From Membranipora membranacea (Eukaryota > Bryozoa > Gymnolaemata > Cheilostomatida > Membraniporidae): 60,000 bases of DNA. Position numbers and translations under genes: made by a program. Where the stretch lies: contig OU612068.1 of the NCBI GenBank assembly GCA_914767715.1, positions 7,318,001 to 7,378,000 of the forward strand. Direction: 5' to 3'. Shown here piece after piece: positions 1 through 12,665 of the stretch (position 1 is its first letter; every line of letters starts with the position of its first letter). The notes under the pieces are model-generated. The model did no database searches. It saw only the letters and a list, made by a program, of their open reading frames with translations, and was not told the DNA's origin.

Positions 1-180
1 TATACGGTTATATAAACAGAGGATGCATAAGTCATATGTCAACTCTTAAGATATTGTTACGGATATCAGATAAAATTAAGATGTTGATTGTTAAATAATC
101 CAAGTCAGCCTTTGCAGATTATAGGCGGTAACAGACAGTTATGTGTGATATGAATTGGAATATTCTCTCACTCTTTGCAG

Positions 181-3100
181 ATCGCTAAGCAGACAGGACG
201 ACGATACGACTGGGATAGAGACACTCAGGGACTTGTGTTAGGCTCATTCTTTTATGGATATATAGTTACTCAAATTCCAGGCGGTTGGCTCGCCAGCAAG
301 TAAGTAAGATGTGAACTGACATTAAAAGAGTAAACCATTAATTGAGAATGCAAACATAAGAATCACCCACATGATCTCAACCAGGAAGAACGAGGCAAGA
401 GTTTGGGCCCTAGTATTAACTTACCCATAGCATATCCCATACGAAAAGTGAGACAGCTATCATCTGCTTGCCTGACCTTAGCCTTATTTTCCTGTCTCTG
501 CTGTAGATATGGCGGCAGACATTTGTTGGGTACAGGTGTTTTATGCACAGCTGTATTCACTCTACTTACACCTTTGGTAGCAGAGTGGAATGTTAACTTA
601 CTTATCGTCATCAGAATCATAGAGGGCATTGGTGAGGTATGTACCATTTAGACATGTATTTGTAGTTAACCTTATTTGTGTGACAGAGTACTGGATCACA
701 TGAAGATCATTATGACATAATGCCAGCATAAACAAGAGTCTAAATCATGTGATACATACATGTGAGTGATACATACATACCTGTGATACATATCATGTGA
801 GTCTTCTTTTGAGTTACAATATAATGGCCATCGTGTTATGTGTTTTGGCTGTGTTGTGTGTTAGCAGATACATTATACGTACGTAGTGTGCATGTCACTG
901 CTCAGCCCACAGATCTTCAGCTCGATTCAAGCATTGTTTTGAGGCCTTTTCCAGAGCCTCCTCATAGCCAGCCCCAGCAGCTTGAGACCACCCCTGTGTG
1001 TTGATGAGCATCTCGTTCCTTCACTTCTAGCCCCCCCCCCCCCCCCGTGCATTCTGTCACTTTGGGTATTGTGACATAATTGGAGTGTTTTCGCTGTTGC
1101 GCAGCCAGGGATGCTGCCAACTCATCATTGTTTCACCGCAACAATGCCCGCCCTGTCACCCTTATGCTTATACTCTTAGCCAAATCAGCGCAAGAATTTT
1201 TGCTCTCTCATCAACTCAGTGTCATCGACCCAAAGAAGTAATCATTGAGACACCCGCCCTGCTGCGCTAAGAACCCATCCGGTTCCCTATCGGACAACCG
1301 CCAGTTGTCCGCGCGGCATCCGGTGGTTGTCCGATAGGCATCCGGTTGGCCGTCGGACAACCGCCGGATGCCAAATAGGCATCCGGTTGCATAAAACGCG
1401 TCCGGACACAAATTTGACAGAGGTGGATGGGTTCGTAACAGAGAAGGATGGGTTGTGGACACTCATCATCCAAGTAAAAAAGATCCATCCGGTTGGGGTG
1501 GTTGCAGCAAATATCACTGCTCCAAGCCCATCCGGATGGGTATTCGGCAATCAAGAGTTGCTAAATGGCCATCCGGATGGGTTTGTTGCAGCAAATATTA
1601 TTACTGCTCCAAGCCCATCCGGATGGGTATTTGGCAATCAAAAGTTGCTAAACGGCCATCCGGATGGGTATTTGACAATCAAGAGTTTGCTAAATGGCCA
1701 TTCGGATGGGTTTGTGACAGTCACACTTCAAGATTGATACCAGGCGAAGTGGATGGCCAGTTAGCACTGCCGGATGGGTATTTGGTACAAGCAGTTGGCC
1801 CTTTTAGAGAGAAGTGTGGCGGATGGCCATTTGCTGGACACATTTTTAGCACAACACGCCCTACGTGCCATATTTCAAGTTCACTACATAGAGCATCACA
1901 CATTTCATTCACACTTCAGAGACCTCTTGTACTGCGCTGCCAGCCTATGTTTGCAATGTTCACTTCGATTTTGCAACCTGCAGAGATACAGATACTTTAA
2001 TTTAAGTATTGGAGGCATAATCCCTAATTAGCCTACAACCCGAGTTGTTGGCTACCCATCTCTTAATCACCTTTGTTTAATCCTTTGACAAGGAGTATAA
2101 ATACCAGTACCAATATGTATAAATAATATATGCTGTGGTATAATATACGGGATTTTCTCACACATCGATGGATAGCATAGCTTAGATGACTCCAAAAGAT
2201 TTTTAGAGTTTTTTATAAGAATTTTTAAAAGCTATCACTTGTCAAACATCAAAGATGAAAAGATCAATTGTCATCTATTTAATTTCATACCACCATTATT
2301 TGTAATATTATTATCAATCTTGTAGGGTGTAACATTCCCTGCTATGCATGCCATGTGGGGAGAGTGGGCGCCTCCACTCGAGCGCAGTAAATTACTCACG
2401 ATGTCGTACAGTGGTGCCCAGTTTGGGACTGTTATAGGTTTGCCACTAGCTGGTCTACTTTGTGACACTCTTGGATGGCCGAGTGTGTTCTATATTTTTG
2501 GTGAGTTTTTTGGGTTGTGTTATGAAAATTGCTTTCTTTGTAGCATAACATATTATACTATACAAAGTCAAGTAGTTAGAATCAAGAGTATTTAGAATGT
2601 CCAATGCAGTGTATTCATAATATTATCCCATCCACCCCCCCCCCCCACTCCTGTTATCAGTTTGTATAACTAAAAGAGTCATCCTCACATGAAAGAAAAT
2701 CGAACAACTCTATATAATTGTACATTTATATGACCACCCACCAAAAACTATCTTACATACTTGACCCCCAAACTAAACTAAACTCTACAGTACTCTTAAG
2801 GTATTTTACACTGCAGATTTTCAGGCGGATTTTATGTCACATTATTTGGTCATGTTTTTGCTTTTATCAAATGTAAGCTACCATTGAGAGCAAATAAAAA
2901 TCTGTGTTTCAAGACAATGCTACAACATGCAGATTTTTGGTTGATCCCAATGAAAGCTTTTGTAGAAGAAATATCTGACCAAATAGTCTGACGAAAAAAT
3001 CTTGTCAGAAGCATCTGTAGTGTAAATGTACCTGTATGTATATATTATCATTGATAACATGTTTCAGGTGGGCTTGGAATAGTGTGGTACATCTTCTGGG

Positions 3101-5407
3101 TAATTTTCACTGCAAACACTCCTGAAGAGCACCGCTGGATATCTGAGACCGAGAAATCTTACATCACTACCTCATTATCATCTCAAAAGAAAAAAGAAAC
3201 TATAACAGTATGAAAATTGTTTCTTTTTCCCTCTGCATTGCCCTGATTTTTAAATGGATTTTGTCCACTGTTGCCATAGATAGGTACTTTGTTTTCCTGT
3301 GATGTTATTTATAGAGTAACCTTTTGTTTATTGTGCATCTTGAACAGTCGTGATCAGTTGCCATGCTGACTGTTTAAAAATGGCTTTTTCGTAATTAATA
3401 TTTTCTGCATGTCATAGACTTTATTTTGTAGCTGAAAAATACGCCGTGGCTGAGTTTTTTGAAAAGCGGACCATTATGGGGGCTAGTTATTGCTGATGTC
3501 TGTCATAACTGGGGTTTCTATACCCTTCTAACATGTCTGCCGATATTCATGTCTGACGTGCTGCACTTCGACCTCTCTAAGGTAAGTGTATGGTTTGCCT
3601 AATAAGCCTGTGATTTTCTAATATATGCGATGAACTCAAACTCAAGTCAAATTGATATCTATTTGTTGGTAGAGAGAATTGATGGTCACTGCTTACTGGT
3701 TACAAATGATATGCTTACGCTGAGTTGCGTCAATTTCATAATGAATTGGTTGTGCGGGAAATTTTCGTTGATATGATTGATCAGATCAGATTCACTTTTG
3801 TTTTAAGATCGTTCATTGTCACTGTCTATGTAAATGGTCTGTTAGCAAATTGTATGATTTATGATTCAGTATGATTTAGTTGATTTTTCACATTAGGATG
3901 CACTACTCTCCTGCCTACCTTACATCGCAATGTTCATCACGATAAACGTGACTGGAGTTGTTGTGGACATTGCAAGAGCTAGAGGCTGGATAACAACTAC
4001 AAAAGCAAGAAAAATTGCTCTTGCTATAGGTATGTGAAGTCGTACAGAACTTGCTATCAGTGAGAGTTGGATATCTTCCCAACCTCTCTGATGCTACGCT
4101 ATCAAACTCTCACCTGTCAGTCCTAATGATCACATTCATCATTTTAGAAAACAAGTATATGCTACACGCAAGTGCAGTACATAAACACCTTTCCACAAAT
4201 ATTGATTGGATGAAGTTTGGCTTAAAAGTCAGCCGTAGAATTTAGGACTTACTTCCTGGCATGATGTATGTAGAAAAACAACATCTTACACTGCAAACCA
4301 CACATCTGTTTTACCCCGTACGATGACTAACTTCCTGTTTGCAACAATATCCGATCTAAAATTTTTCTTGCAATTGGTCAAATATTAGAAACTGTGCAAA
4401 ACATCTATCTCTGGTTAGTATAATATTGTGAATAGTTTCATGAACAAACTGTTGAGGTTATAATGCCCATGATTCATACTTTATTATCTACCACTTGCAG
4501 GTTTGCTTGGGCCTGCTGCATGTTTAGTTGGCGTCGGGTATGTGGGCTGTGAATATAACTTAGCTGTGATCCTGCTGTGTTTAGCCGGAGCATTAGATGG
4601 TGTATCAAAAGTAACTCTAAGTGTTAACCATTTAGATATTGCTCCAAAGTATGCCGGTAAGTGCGAACTGTGAATGTACCAGATTTTTCTTATAATGCGG
4701 GATACTGACACTAAACCTTATATTGGAGGATGGATTTAGAGAATATAATGGTTAATCGCAATAAATTAGTGTATTCTCTCGGAAACGTTGAAGTGATGCT
4801 TGGATCAACACTTGTCTTTCCAGGGAATAATAGGCTTATGTTATACTCAATACATAATGCTATACAATTATCTGATTGGTTAGGATTGTGTTGTTGTGAA
4901 GCAATGACTGAAGTAGGTTAAAGTTTGGTTTCATATGGATGTTGTCACTTATCACTTCTAGGTACACTGATGGGTATCGATAACACCTTTGCCACCATAC
5001 CTGGCTTCTTAGCACCTCAAGCTGTCGGCTGGATTACTGCAAAAGAGGTGAGTATGCTGAAACTGTTTGCCCTAAATTTATCCACAATTATATTCTTTTT
5101 GTAGCACTTTTAAGTTTGAATTTATGAGACATTCTTTCAAGCAGTACCCAGTCACATTCACTACCAAAACATCTCTATGGTTTATTACTTTCAGTCAACA
5201 AGTGAAACATGGCGAACCGTCTTCTATATATCCGCTGCCATATACGTGTTCGGAGTTATCTCATATACATTGCTAGGGAGTGGTGAGGTGCAGAGCTGGG
5301 CTAAGGGTACCAATAATTATGAACAACTTCCACAAGATGAAGACCATGATACTGAAGAATGTCCTGTCAACCATGGCCGCCATTCATACCAGAATCAGGA
5401 AACATAG
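181..5407 (+). CDS. SLC17A5-like: Sialin-like SLC17 anion transporter, copy 1 (5' end outside window)
   Basis: Nine exons: 181-299, 507-636, 2326-2500, 3068-3207, 3432-3581, 3897-4029, 4501-4656, 4962-5047, 5195-5407 (TAG). They join in frame to 433 residues; the exon with the N-terminus and first membrane helix must lie before position 1. Family hallmarks are a YDWDRDTQG loop, a GSFFYGY..TQIPGG helix, [19 protein letters not shown] with the conserved Arg and Glu of helix 4, [10 protein letters not shown], and a C-terminal [10 protein letters not shown]. These match animal sialin (SLC17A5), a 12-helix lysosomal or vesicular transporter of sialate and acidic amino acids. Exon lengths and phases equal those of the next gene downstream, so this is a tandem duplicate. 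Function beyond the family is inference: it could carry another organic anion. Confidence 0.9.
1267..1830. repeat. GC-rich minisatellite with CATCCGGATG core
   Basis: The palindromic core CATCCGGATG occurs at 1529, 1570, 1617 and 1657, spaced 41, 47 and 40 bp, with flanks such as GGGTATTTGGCAATCAA and GTTGCTAAATGGC repeated between them. Degenerate CATCCGG(T) and CGGACAACCGCC units extend the array on the left (1267-1400), and CGGATGG units trail off to about 1825. It lies inside the second visible intron of SLC17 copy 1. Its base composition differs sharply from its AT-rich surroundings. Several overlapping open frames on both strands arise only because the unit lacks stop codons. Confidence 0.8.
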
Positions 5408-6618
5408 AGTCAAATTATCAGCATCATGTATGTACATGATCTGCTTTTATCTAACCAGATGGATTTTAGTGATGATAGAATATTATGATGGTGCTACTTA
5501 AATAGATAAATTTTTGCTCTGTTTGATATCTCATATTCTTCCTCCGAGCCCATAAATATTGTTCAATCCTTCATGAACAATTAGCGTTTTTAGCTTTTAC
5601 ATTTTTTACCCAAGTTTTACTGTTGTATTTTTATGGATAATGCATAAAATTTTATGACGGATATGTGAGAGATGGTTTTCCATTTGTCCACTGAATTTCT
5701 CGTATTTATTTCTTTTTTAGTGCAATGGATACAGATTTGAAGAGCAACTGAATGGATCATTTTTATTTTACATGTTTTGTCAGTCGTCCCTATCACTTTT
5801 TTATGCTTTGTACATCATATTTTCAGGTAGTCACAAAAATAGCTGGTGTACAGTCCTCAGTAAACCTTTTATGATCGCTGCTACATTCATCTCAAGCAGT
5901 TGTCGCTCTAAAATTCTGCTTTATTACTCCTACCTTAGTTTCTAATTAAAGGGTGACTTAGTCAATTAAAGTCCTGGGCATTCGGTGTGCAAGTGTTGAA
6001 GACTGTGAGTTTGAATACCATCTCATTCCGCTCACTACTGGCGGTTTGATGGGCCCTAGGTGTGCCCCAACCTGCCCTGTGACTGGGAGAATTATATTTG
6101 TGAGGCTGTGATCACTAAGCAAAGATGAAATATTTGCACTGCACTGCAGCCGGTATTTCTGGCTGCAGTGCAAATATTTCACGTTTCCCTTCTTCATGAT
6201 GGGGTAAGCTTGAGCCTCCAAACTCTTGCCCCTCGGCAGGAAATGTGGCCTTTGTGATAAGTGTTTTTCATATCGGTCAAAATGTTAGCCAACACAGTTA
6301 TCGATGTCAAAATCGGCATCTGCCCCGTGCAGCTTGTGAATAAGTCGTCTGAGTCTGAACAACCAATAAGGAAATTCATTCGTCGGTCATTGTGACATAT
6401 GCTCTTTTTCGTTTCAGCTCTGCGCGACACTTCACCTCAAGAGTTACCAGGATGATGCGGTGACCTGCTATTAGATTATTTCCAAAAATAAAGAGCGCTG
6501 ATTACTTCCAAAAGAGTTCCCATCATCGTAGATAGATCCAACTGGATATATCTCTACAGCACACTGATCAATAAGGAAGTTACCGCTCCAAGAGGAGTTG
6601 TCCTGAAGTGAAGTGGAG
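5408..6618. other. Intergenic: 3' flank of SLC17 copy 1 and upstream region of copy 2
   Basis: The first 350 bp resemble the sequence after SLC17 copy 2 (about 12720-13130), including GGATTTTAGTGAT and TATTATGATGGTGCTA, so the tandem duplication carried 3' UTR or flank with it. A hairpin lies at 6133-6184. A tRNA B-box-like GTTTGAATACC near 6011 might mark a worn SINE. No gene or clear core promoter seen. Confidence 0.6.
6133..6184. repeat. Hairpin (inverted repeat) between SLC17 copies 1 and 2
   Basis: Two arms of about 20 bp, starting GAAATATTTGCACTGCA and ending in its reverse complement, flank a short loop. The left arm carries an extra 5-bp CTGCA duplication. It lies upstream of SLC17 copy 2 and has no coding content. 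Confidence 0.7.
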
Positions 6619-9600
6619 ATGGCTGGTAAGTATCATTCTACCCTGAGTCTCTTCCTTAATATGATCTTTCAATTCTGAATCGTTTTCAAAGAAATTGTCA
6701 AATAATTCAGATATTTCAACTATTGATACTAATAATTTCAAATATCTTGTGTCTTATCCAGGTCAAGGATGCTTTCAGTTAATACCTGCTCGTTATCAAT
6801 TGTCTCTGTTGGCGTTTTGCGGCTTTTGCATTGTGTACATGTTGAGGGTGAATCTCAGTGTTGCCTTGGTCTCCATGGTGACAGCTAATACAACACATAC
6901 AACCAGTGCGGATGAATGTCCAGCTCCCGACACCGGCAATAGTTCAGAGGTAGGGTAACATGACTTTGCTTGTTCTTCTTCCGTGTTCACTTACCATATA
7001 CGCTTATATAATCCAAGAATGCATAAACAATTCACTAGTTTTAGCGCTCAAACGGTGGCGGGATGCTGGTAGAGGCATTTCATTACCAACCGTAATGAAA
7101 TGCCTCTACCGGCATCCCGCCACCGTTTGAGCGGTTAAACTAACAATTCACAGATCATAGCGATATTAGATAGCTATCGATTCCCATTTATGATCAGTGA
7201 TATGAATCGCAATTTATTCTTACTCTTGCAGATTGCTAGGCAGACAGGACCACGGTATGACTGGGATAGAGACACTCAGGGACTCGTGTTAGGCTCCTTC
7301 TTCTATGGATATATAATTACTCAAATTCCAGGCGGCTGGCTCGCCGGCAAGTGAGTGGGATGTGAACTGAATTAAAAAAATAAACAAACAATTCTCATTG
7401 AAAAATCTTGAGTTGCAAAGCAGCACACGCCACAACGCCAAAATATGTGTTTATTTGCATCACATTTAGCAAGTAAGATTTCAATATGTTAATCCCTGAG
7501 CTGATATGCTAAACATGAGAAGCCAGGATCAAATTAAAATTTGGTTTTGAACCTGATACTCAGATCAACGATAACACCATAAGAATAACTTAGTAACACG
7601 TATATTCTCTGTGACCTTGGTCTAGTATAGGGAAGGGCATTGTATTTCCCATGCCAAAAGTATACAAGAAGTATACAAGTAGACAACTATAATGTAGTAT
7701 TCTCTTCTTGCCTGAGCTTTGCCTTAATTTCCTTACTCTGCTATAGATATGGTGGCAGACACTTGTTGGGTACAGGTGTTTTATGTACAGCTGTATTTAC
7801 CTTACTTACACCTGTGGTAGCAGAGTGGAATGTTTACTTACTCATAGTGACTAGAATCATTGAAGGACTTGGTGAGGTAAGTTTTCTGATTTTTTTCAAT
7901 TAGCCTAAAATTACTGTGTAGCATCACATAATATCATGATTTATTACATAATGCCAGCATAATTGCTCATCACGAGAATTTAGATCATATGATTCACTTA
8001 TTCAAAGTCGAATCTTCTTTTGAGTTACTATCGCAACATGGTATCATAGTGATCCCATGTTGCCATTTTGTAAGGATTTCGGGAGTAATCGCCCCATGGA
8101 AATGACATTAAAGTCACTTTCAGATTGTGACGAATGACTTTTTTGACGCGAATATGCATACCGTATTGATTCGAACAATTTCCTAATTGGCGGCGTGGCT
8201 GAATGATTTGCGCGCTTGCACACAATTACTTCAAAGGGATTAGATGTTTTTCATGTTTTTTCTATCATGGAAATGGTTAGCATCCATAATTCGAAATTGA
8301 AGTGAACCACAAATTCGAGGCATGGGACCATAGAGTGTTTTGTCTATGCATGGGACCATAGTGAATATGGTGCACACTGTGTTATGATAATGTTGTGTGT
8401 TATTTGTGTACCAATACAAATGTCATTGGTAACCTGTGCAAGAAAGTTGAGATATACCTGCTGCTTTCCTTACGCATAGGTGAATCAAGTGAAACAAAAA
8501 CATTGCTGACTCCCATACAGTGATAGATATTTTTTTCAGACAAACATCATGAGAAAAAATATCAATTTTCATCTAGATGTCTATTTGTTTCTATTTCACT
8601 ATTTTATTAATATAAGCTATTTTGTAGGGTGTGACGTTCCCCGCCATGCACGCTATGTGGGGAGAGTGGGCGCCTCCACTTGAACGAAGTAAATTACTCA
8701 TGATGTCTTACAGTGGTGCCCAGTTTGGGACTGTTATAGGTTTACCACTAGCTGGTCTCATCTGTGATACTATTGGATGGCCGAGTGTATTCTATATTTT
8801 TGGTGAGTTTGAGGGATTAGCGAGACCGTTCATTTCGATGTAGTTTTGTTTAACAACTAGTAAAACTAGTGAAAACTTGTTGCGTTACATGTCATATTGT
8901 AAAAATTAATGTTTTTTGAACCAAGTGTATTCAGAATGTGCAATTCGGTGGATTCAGAAAAGTTTAAGCAAATATTCTGAAGAGAGTTATCTTCGCCAGA
9001 GAGAAATTCAAACAACTCCATATATTGTACCAAGGAGTAGCAGCCCCTGTTACTCCTTGATTGTACACCTGGGAAAAAGAAAGCATACACTATACTACGT
9101 GCAATTTTTTGGAATTTCACTACCAAACACTTCGATTTTACAGGATACTAGTTCTTGATAATGGAATGCTATGCAATCTTACTTGAGTCTCCAAACTAAC
9201 CTCAACTCTAAGGCGCCATTTTTGAATGACTGTTTTCTTATATTTATTTAAGCACTCAAACTGATCCAGGATAGCTGGTAGTAGTATTTCATTATCAACC
9301 ACTTTCCCCAGTAGTTGAAAATAAAAGTGGTTGATAATGAAATTCTACTACCAGCTATCCCGGCACAGTCTGAGCGCTTAAACTAATCTTGTATATAACC
9401 AAATATACTGTTCCAGGTGGACTTGGAATAGCTTGGTACATCTTCTGGGTGATTTTCACTGCAAACACTCCTGAAGAGCACCGCTGGATATCTGAAGCAG
9501 AGAAAGCTTACATTACTACATCATTATCAGCTCAGAAGAAAAAAGAAGCTATTACAGTATGTAAATAACCTCTGCACTGCCTTGCCCTTATTGTGAATTG

Positions 9601-12600
9601 GCTTTAAAAATTGTCCACTGACGCCGGGGAACGTCGGGCGGGGAGCAAAAGTCTGTGGGGCTCAGACTACTCTTGTGCATAAGTGGTTCCTTTGTTTTCA
9701 CAATTTTGTTAACCTGTGATGTCATATGCTTGTATGCTTGTCGCTTGTTTCCCCCGCCGGGGGGCCGTCGGGCGATGGGCAAAAGTCTGGGGGCTCAGAC
9801 TAGCTTGTTGCATATATGGCGGCCCATAGTGACATCTCGAGATGGGACAACTCAAGTTGTAGGTAGTCAACTTGAGATGGTAATGGTATGATCTTGGTTT
9901 TGAAATTACTATTTTGAGTTCATTGTGAAGGGCAATATACAAGATGACAACTCACAACTCGAGATTGAGCTATACAAATCTCGTGTTTACAAGCTTCAAC
10001 TTGAGTTGTCTTATCTTGAGATGTGCCTCCTGGCCGCCATATTGCCATATAGGTTAACAGACTTTATTGATGAATCGACACCAGTTGCCAAGCTGGCTGT
10101 TTGGAAATCTTTGATCTTCAACCATTGTTAATACATATTTAATGTATGACATAAACTTTATTTTATAGCTGAAAAATACTCCATGGTTGAGCTTTTTGAA
10201 AAGCGGACCATTATGGGGGCTAATTATTGCACACTTCAGTCATAACTGGGGCTTCTATACCCTTCTAACATGTCTGCCAACATTCATGTCTGACGTGCTG
10301 CATTTTGACCTCTCTAAGGTAAGCGGATAACATGCTCAATAAGCCTGATTTGCTATTATATGCTATGAATCCGAATGGTGGTCGATTTTGCCATATGTTG
10401 ATTGGGAATTGACTGGTAACTGCTCAAACTGATTATAGGGTTACATTGAGAGTGAATTGACTTCACAATATAATCGGAAACGGGGGGGGGGGAAGATTGA
10501 TTTAAATTGTTGAAATTAATTAGAAGTAATTATGAGATTACTCTACCTATGGTTATGGTGTAGCTAGTAACAGATTATATGATTAAGTACCTCTTCACAT
10601 TAGGATGCACTACTCTCCTGTCTACCATACCTCACAATGTTCATCACGATAAACATGAGTGGGGTCGTTGTGGACATGGCAAGAGCTAGAGGCTGGATGA
10701 AAACTACTACAGTAAGAAAACTTGCTCTCAGTATAGGTAGGTGATGAATTGCAGAACCATATCAAATATCAAGTATTAAGTCTGATCCAACTTACATGCA
10801 TTTCGATTCGCTCGCATTCACTAGTAATCTGCCATCAGATCAAGGAGAGCAACTCCAGATAAAAACAAATTAGATCAAAAATCAGCTATGAACTTGCTAT
10901 GCTATCAACTTCTCACCCACCCTACTGATTTTACTGACCGAATCAATCTTATCTTGGCTAATGCAGTACGTACCTTTCCAAAGTTATTGACTGGTGAAAT
11001 TTTTGCATAAAAATGCGAGCCATAAATCCTCCTATCGGATATTTATCACAGTGACTGTAGAAAAGCAATGTCACATGCCGCAAACCCTCAAAGACACCCC
11101 TGTTCCTGTTCCCTGCACCCCAACGATCGACTCAAATGTTGAGATAATTCAAATCCCCTTACTCCGGTTAGCATATCCTGAATACTTTGTATAGGAAGTT
11201 GTTGGTTGTGATGCTCGTAATTCACATTTTGTTTTCTGACATTTACAGGTTTGCTTGGTCCTGCCGCATGTTTAGTGGGTGTTGGATATGTGGGTTGTGA
11301 ATATAACTTAGCAGTGATCCTGCTGTGTTTAGCCGGAGCATTCGATGGTATATCGCAAGTAACTACTGGAGTCAACCATTTAGATATCGCTCCAAAATAT
11401 GCTGGTTAGTGTCTTTGTGGTTTTGTTGATGGTCTCGTTTATTCTACAAAACCGGAGCTCTTGATTCAGTTCATCAGTGTGTACCTTATGTCAATGGCAT
11501 CCCTTTCCTTTCGAATTATTCCAAACATAATAGAAAAATCAAATTATAAGAATTTAATGAATGTAAAAATATAAAAATCCAAATCACTTGTTGTTGAATC
11601 AACATGTCTCTCAAATGAATAAAAGAACTTGTTTGTATTATATATATTATAAATTTAGTTACGTATTTATCTGATTGGTCCGATTTTGACGTAGCTACTA
11701 TAGTGCCTAGTTAAGACTGTTCAGCTGAAGTTTAATTTTGAATCATGATGTGACAGTGCTGTCATTAATTATTTCTAGGTACACTGATGGGCATTACAAA
11801 CACCTTCGCCACCATACCAGGCTTCTTAGCACCTCAAGCCGTAGGCTGGATTACTGCAAAAGAGGTGAGTAGGTTTGGGTATATGAAACTTGATTTGATT
11901 TGAACAATAAACTTGAAAAAATTGGTTGGAATATCTTTAACTGTTTGCCCTGAATTCATGATTGTTTTGAATAAAATTTATGTAATCATATTAGTTTTGA
12001 AATGCTTAAAGGGCAACCAAGGTTTCGCAGCAATGCATTAATGGGTGGCAAATAATGTGCTGGGCAGCATCAGCTTTGTGCATTACGCGATGCAAAACTC
12101 AAAGTAGTTGCTGACTCTAAGCTGGGTAACACTTCAGTTTAGGGGAGGTTCCAAGACTTTGCTGTAATAATTATAGAGCACAGGCTAAATAATAACAGGA
12201 ACAGGAAACTGCTATGTGGTATTCTCTTTTAGCTGAGTTTGAGTACCTGATGGAAGAAATGTTTCACAAGAATTCTGGCTGAATAATCATCCGAATTATA
12301 TTTTGTATTTTTCCCCATGCAGGAGGTGCAATCTGCTATTAATCAATGGCCATCAATGAGAAGTTGTTTGAAACCTTGGTTGCCCTTTAATTTGATTTTG
12401 TCTTACAATAACCAACAATGATTATAATTGCAAACGCAACCTATCTATGTTTCATTACTTGCAGTCAACAAGTAAAACATGGCAATCTGTCTTCTATATA
12501 TCTGCTGGGATCTACGTGTTTGGAGTCATCACATATGCATTGCTAGGGAGTGGTGAGGTGCAGAGTTGGGCTAATAAGGGTAGCAATAATTACGAACAAC

Positions 12601-12665
12601 TTCCACAAGATGAAGACCATGACACTGAAGATTGTCCTGTCACAGATGACAGCCATTCCCACTAG
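6619..12665 (+). CDS. SLC17A5-like: Sialin-like SLC17 anion transporter, copy 2 (complete)
   Basis: Eleven coding exons: 6619-6625, 6762-6949, 7232-7350, 7747-7876, 8628-8802, 9417-9556, 10169-10318, 10604-10736, 11249-11404, 11779-11864, 12465-12665 (TAG). They sum to 1485 nt, giving 494 residues, the usual length for SLC17. Exon 1 is only ATGGCTG, ending in a good GT donor; its Gly codon is completed by exon 2. The cytosolic N-terminus is very short ([15 protein letters not shown] before helix 1), so the dileucine lysosomal signal of mammalian sialin is absent. Helix 1 is followed by a luminal loop with NTT and NSS glycosylation sequons. The helix 4 Arg/Glu pair and the PAMHAMW histidine are present. 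Likely a proton- or gradient-coupled organic anion carrier; substrate unknown. Confidence 0.93.
7036..7142. repeat. Palindromic hairpin element (family with TAGTTTAAGCGCT-like ends), intron copy 1
   Basis: A nearly perfect inverted repeat: arms of about 48 bp running from TAGTTTTAGCGCTCAAAC to a CATTTCATTAC centre, then back. It sits in the intron between exons 2 and 3 of SLC17 copy 2. Related copies at 9247-9385 and 43927-44022 share the GCGCT(T)AAACTA terminus and the ATTTCATTA..AACC centre. Confidence 0.75.
9247..9385. repeat. Palindromic hairpin element, intron copy 2
   Basis: Arms run from TTTAAGCACTCAAACTG through GGATAGCTGGTAGTAG to ATTATCAACCACTT, with the reverse complement on the right ending GAGCGCTTAAACTA. 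It lies in the intron before exon 6 of SLC17 copy 2, about 30 bp upstream of that exon. Same family as 7036-7142 and 43927-44022. Confidence 0.75.
9621..9815 (+). repeat. Two direct copies of a GC-rich ~60-bp unit
   Basis: The blocks at 9621-9680 and 9753-9815 share GCCGGGG..CGTCGGGCG..GGGCAAAAGTCTG and GGGGCTCAGACTA..CTTGT. They are separated by about 70 bp of ordinary intron sequence, and the right block abuts the inverted-repeat element at 9814. Very GC-rich compared with the intron around it. Confidence 0.6.
9814..10042. mobile_element. Small MITE-like element with inverted ends (ATATGGCGGCC)
   Basis: The ends are ATATGGCGGCC on the left and GGCCGCCATAT on the right. Inside each end are matching ACATCTCGAGAT/ATCTTGAGATGT and ACAACTCAAGTTG/CAACTTGAGTTGT blocks, so roughly 45 bp pair imperfectly at each terminus. 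Total length is 229 bp, in intron 6 of SLC17 copy 2. No target-site duplication is clear. No transposase; if mobile it is non-autonomous. Confidence 0.55.
12010..12386 (+). mobile_element. 377-bp MITE with TTAA target sites, copy A
   Basis: Starts AGGGCAACCAAGGTTTC and ends with the near-exact reverse complement GAAACCTTGGTTGCCCT, flanked by TTAA on both sides (12006-12009 and 12387-12390). TTAA duplications are the signature of piggyBac-superfamily insertion. It occupies the last intron of SLC17 copy 2. Copy B at 20935-21311 has exactly the same length with about five base differences, so both moved recently. No coding capacity. Confidence 0.85.

Noticed and set aside
1529-1666. CRISPR-like regular spacing of a short palindromic repeat
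   Set aside because: Only four cores, repeated 'spacers' that are themselves similar, no cas genes and a eukaryotic gene context.
1327-2000. Long overlapping open frames on both strands rich in Pro-Ser-Gly and His-Pro-Asp-Gly repeats
   Set aside because: They arise from the CATCCGGATG minisatellite, are open in several frames at once, and lie in an SLC17 intron.
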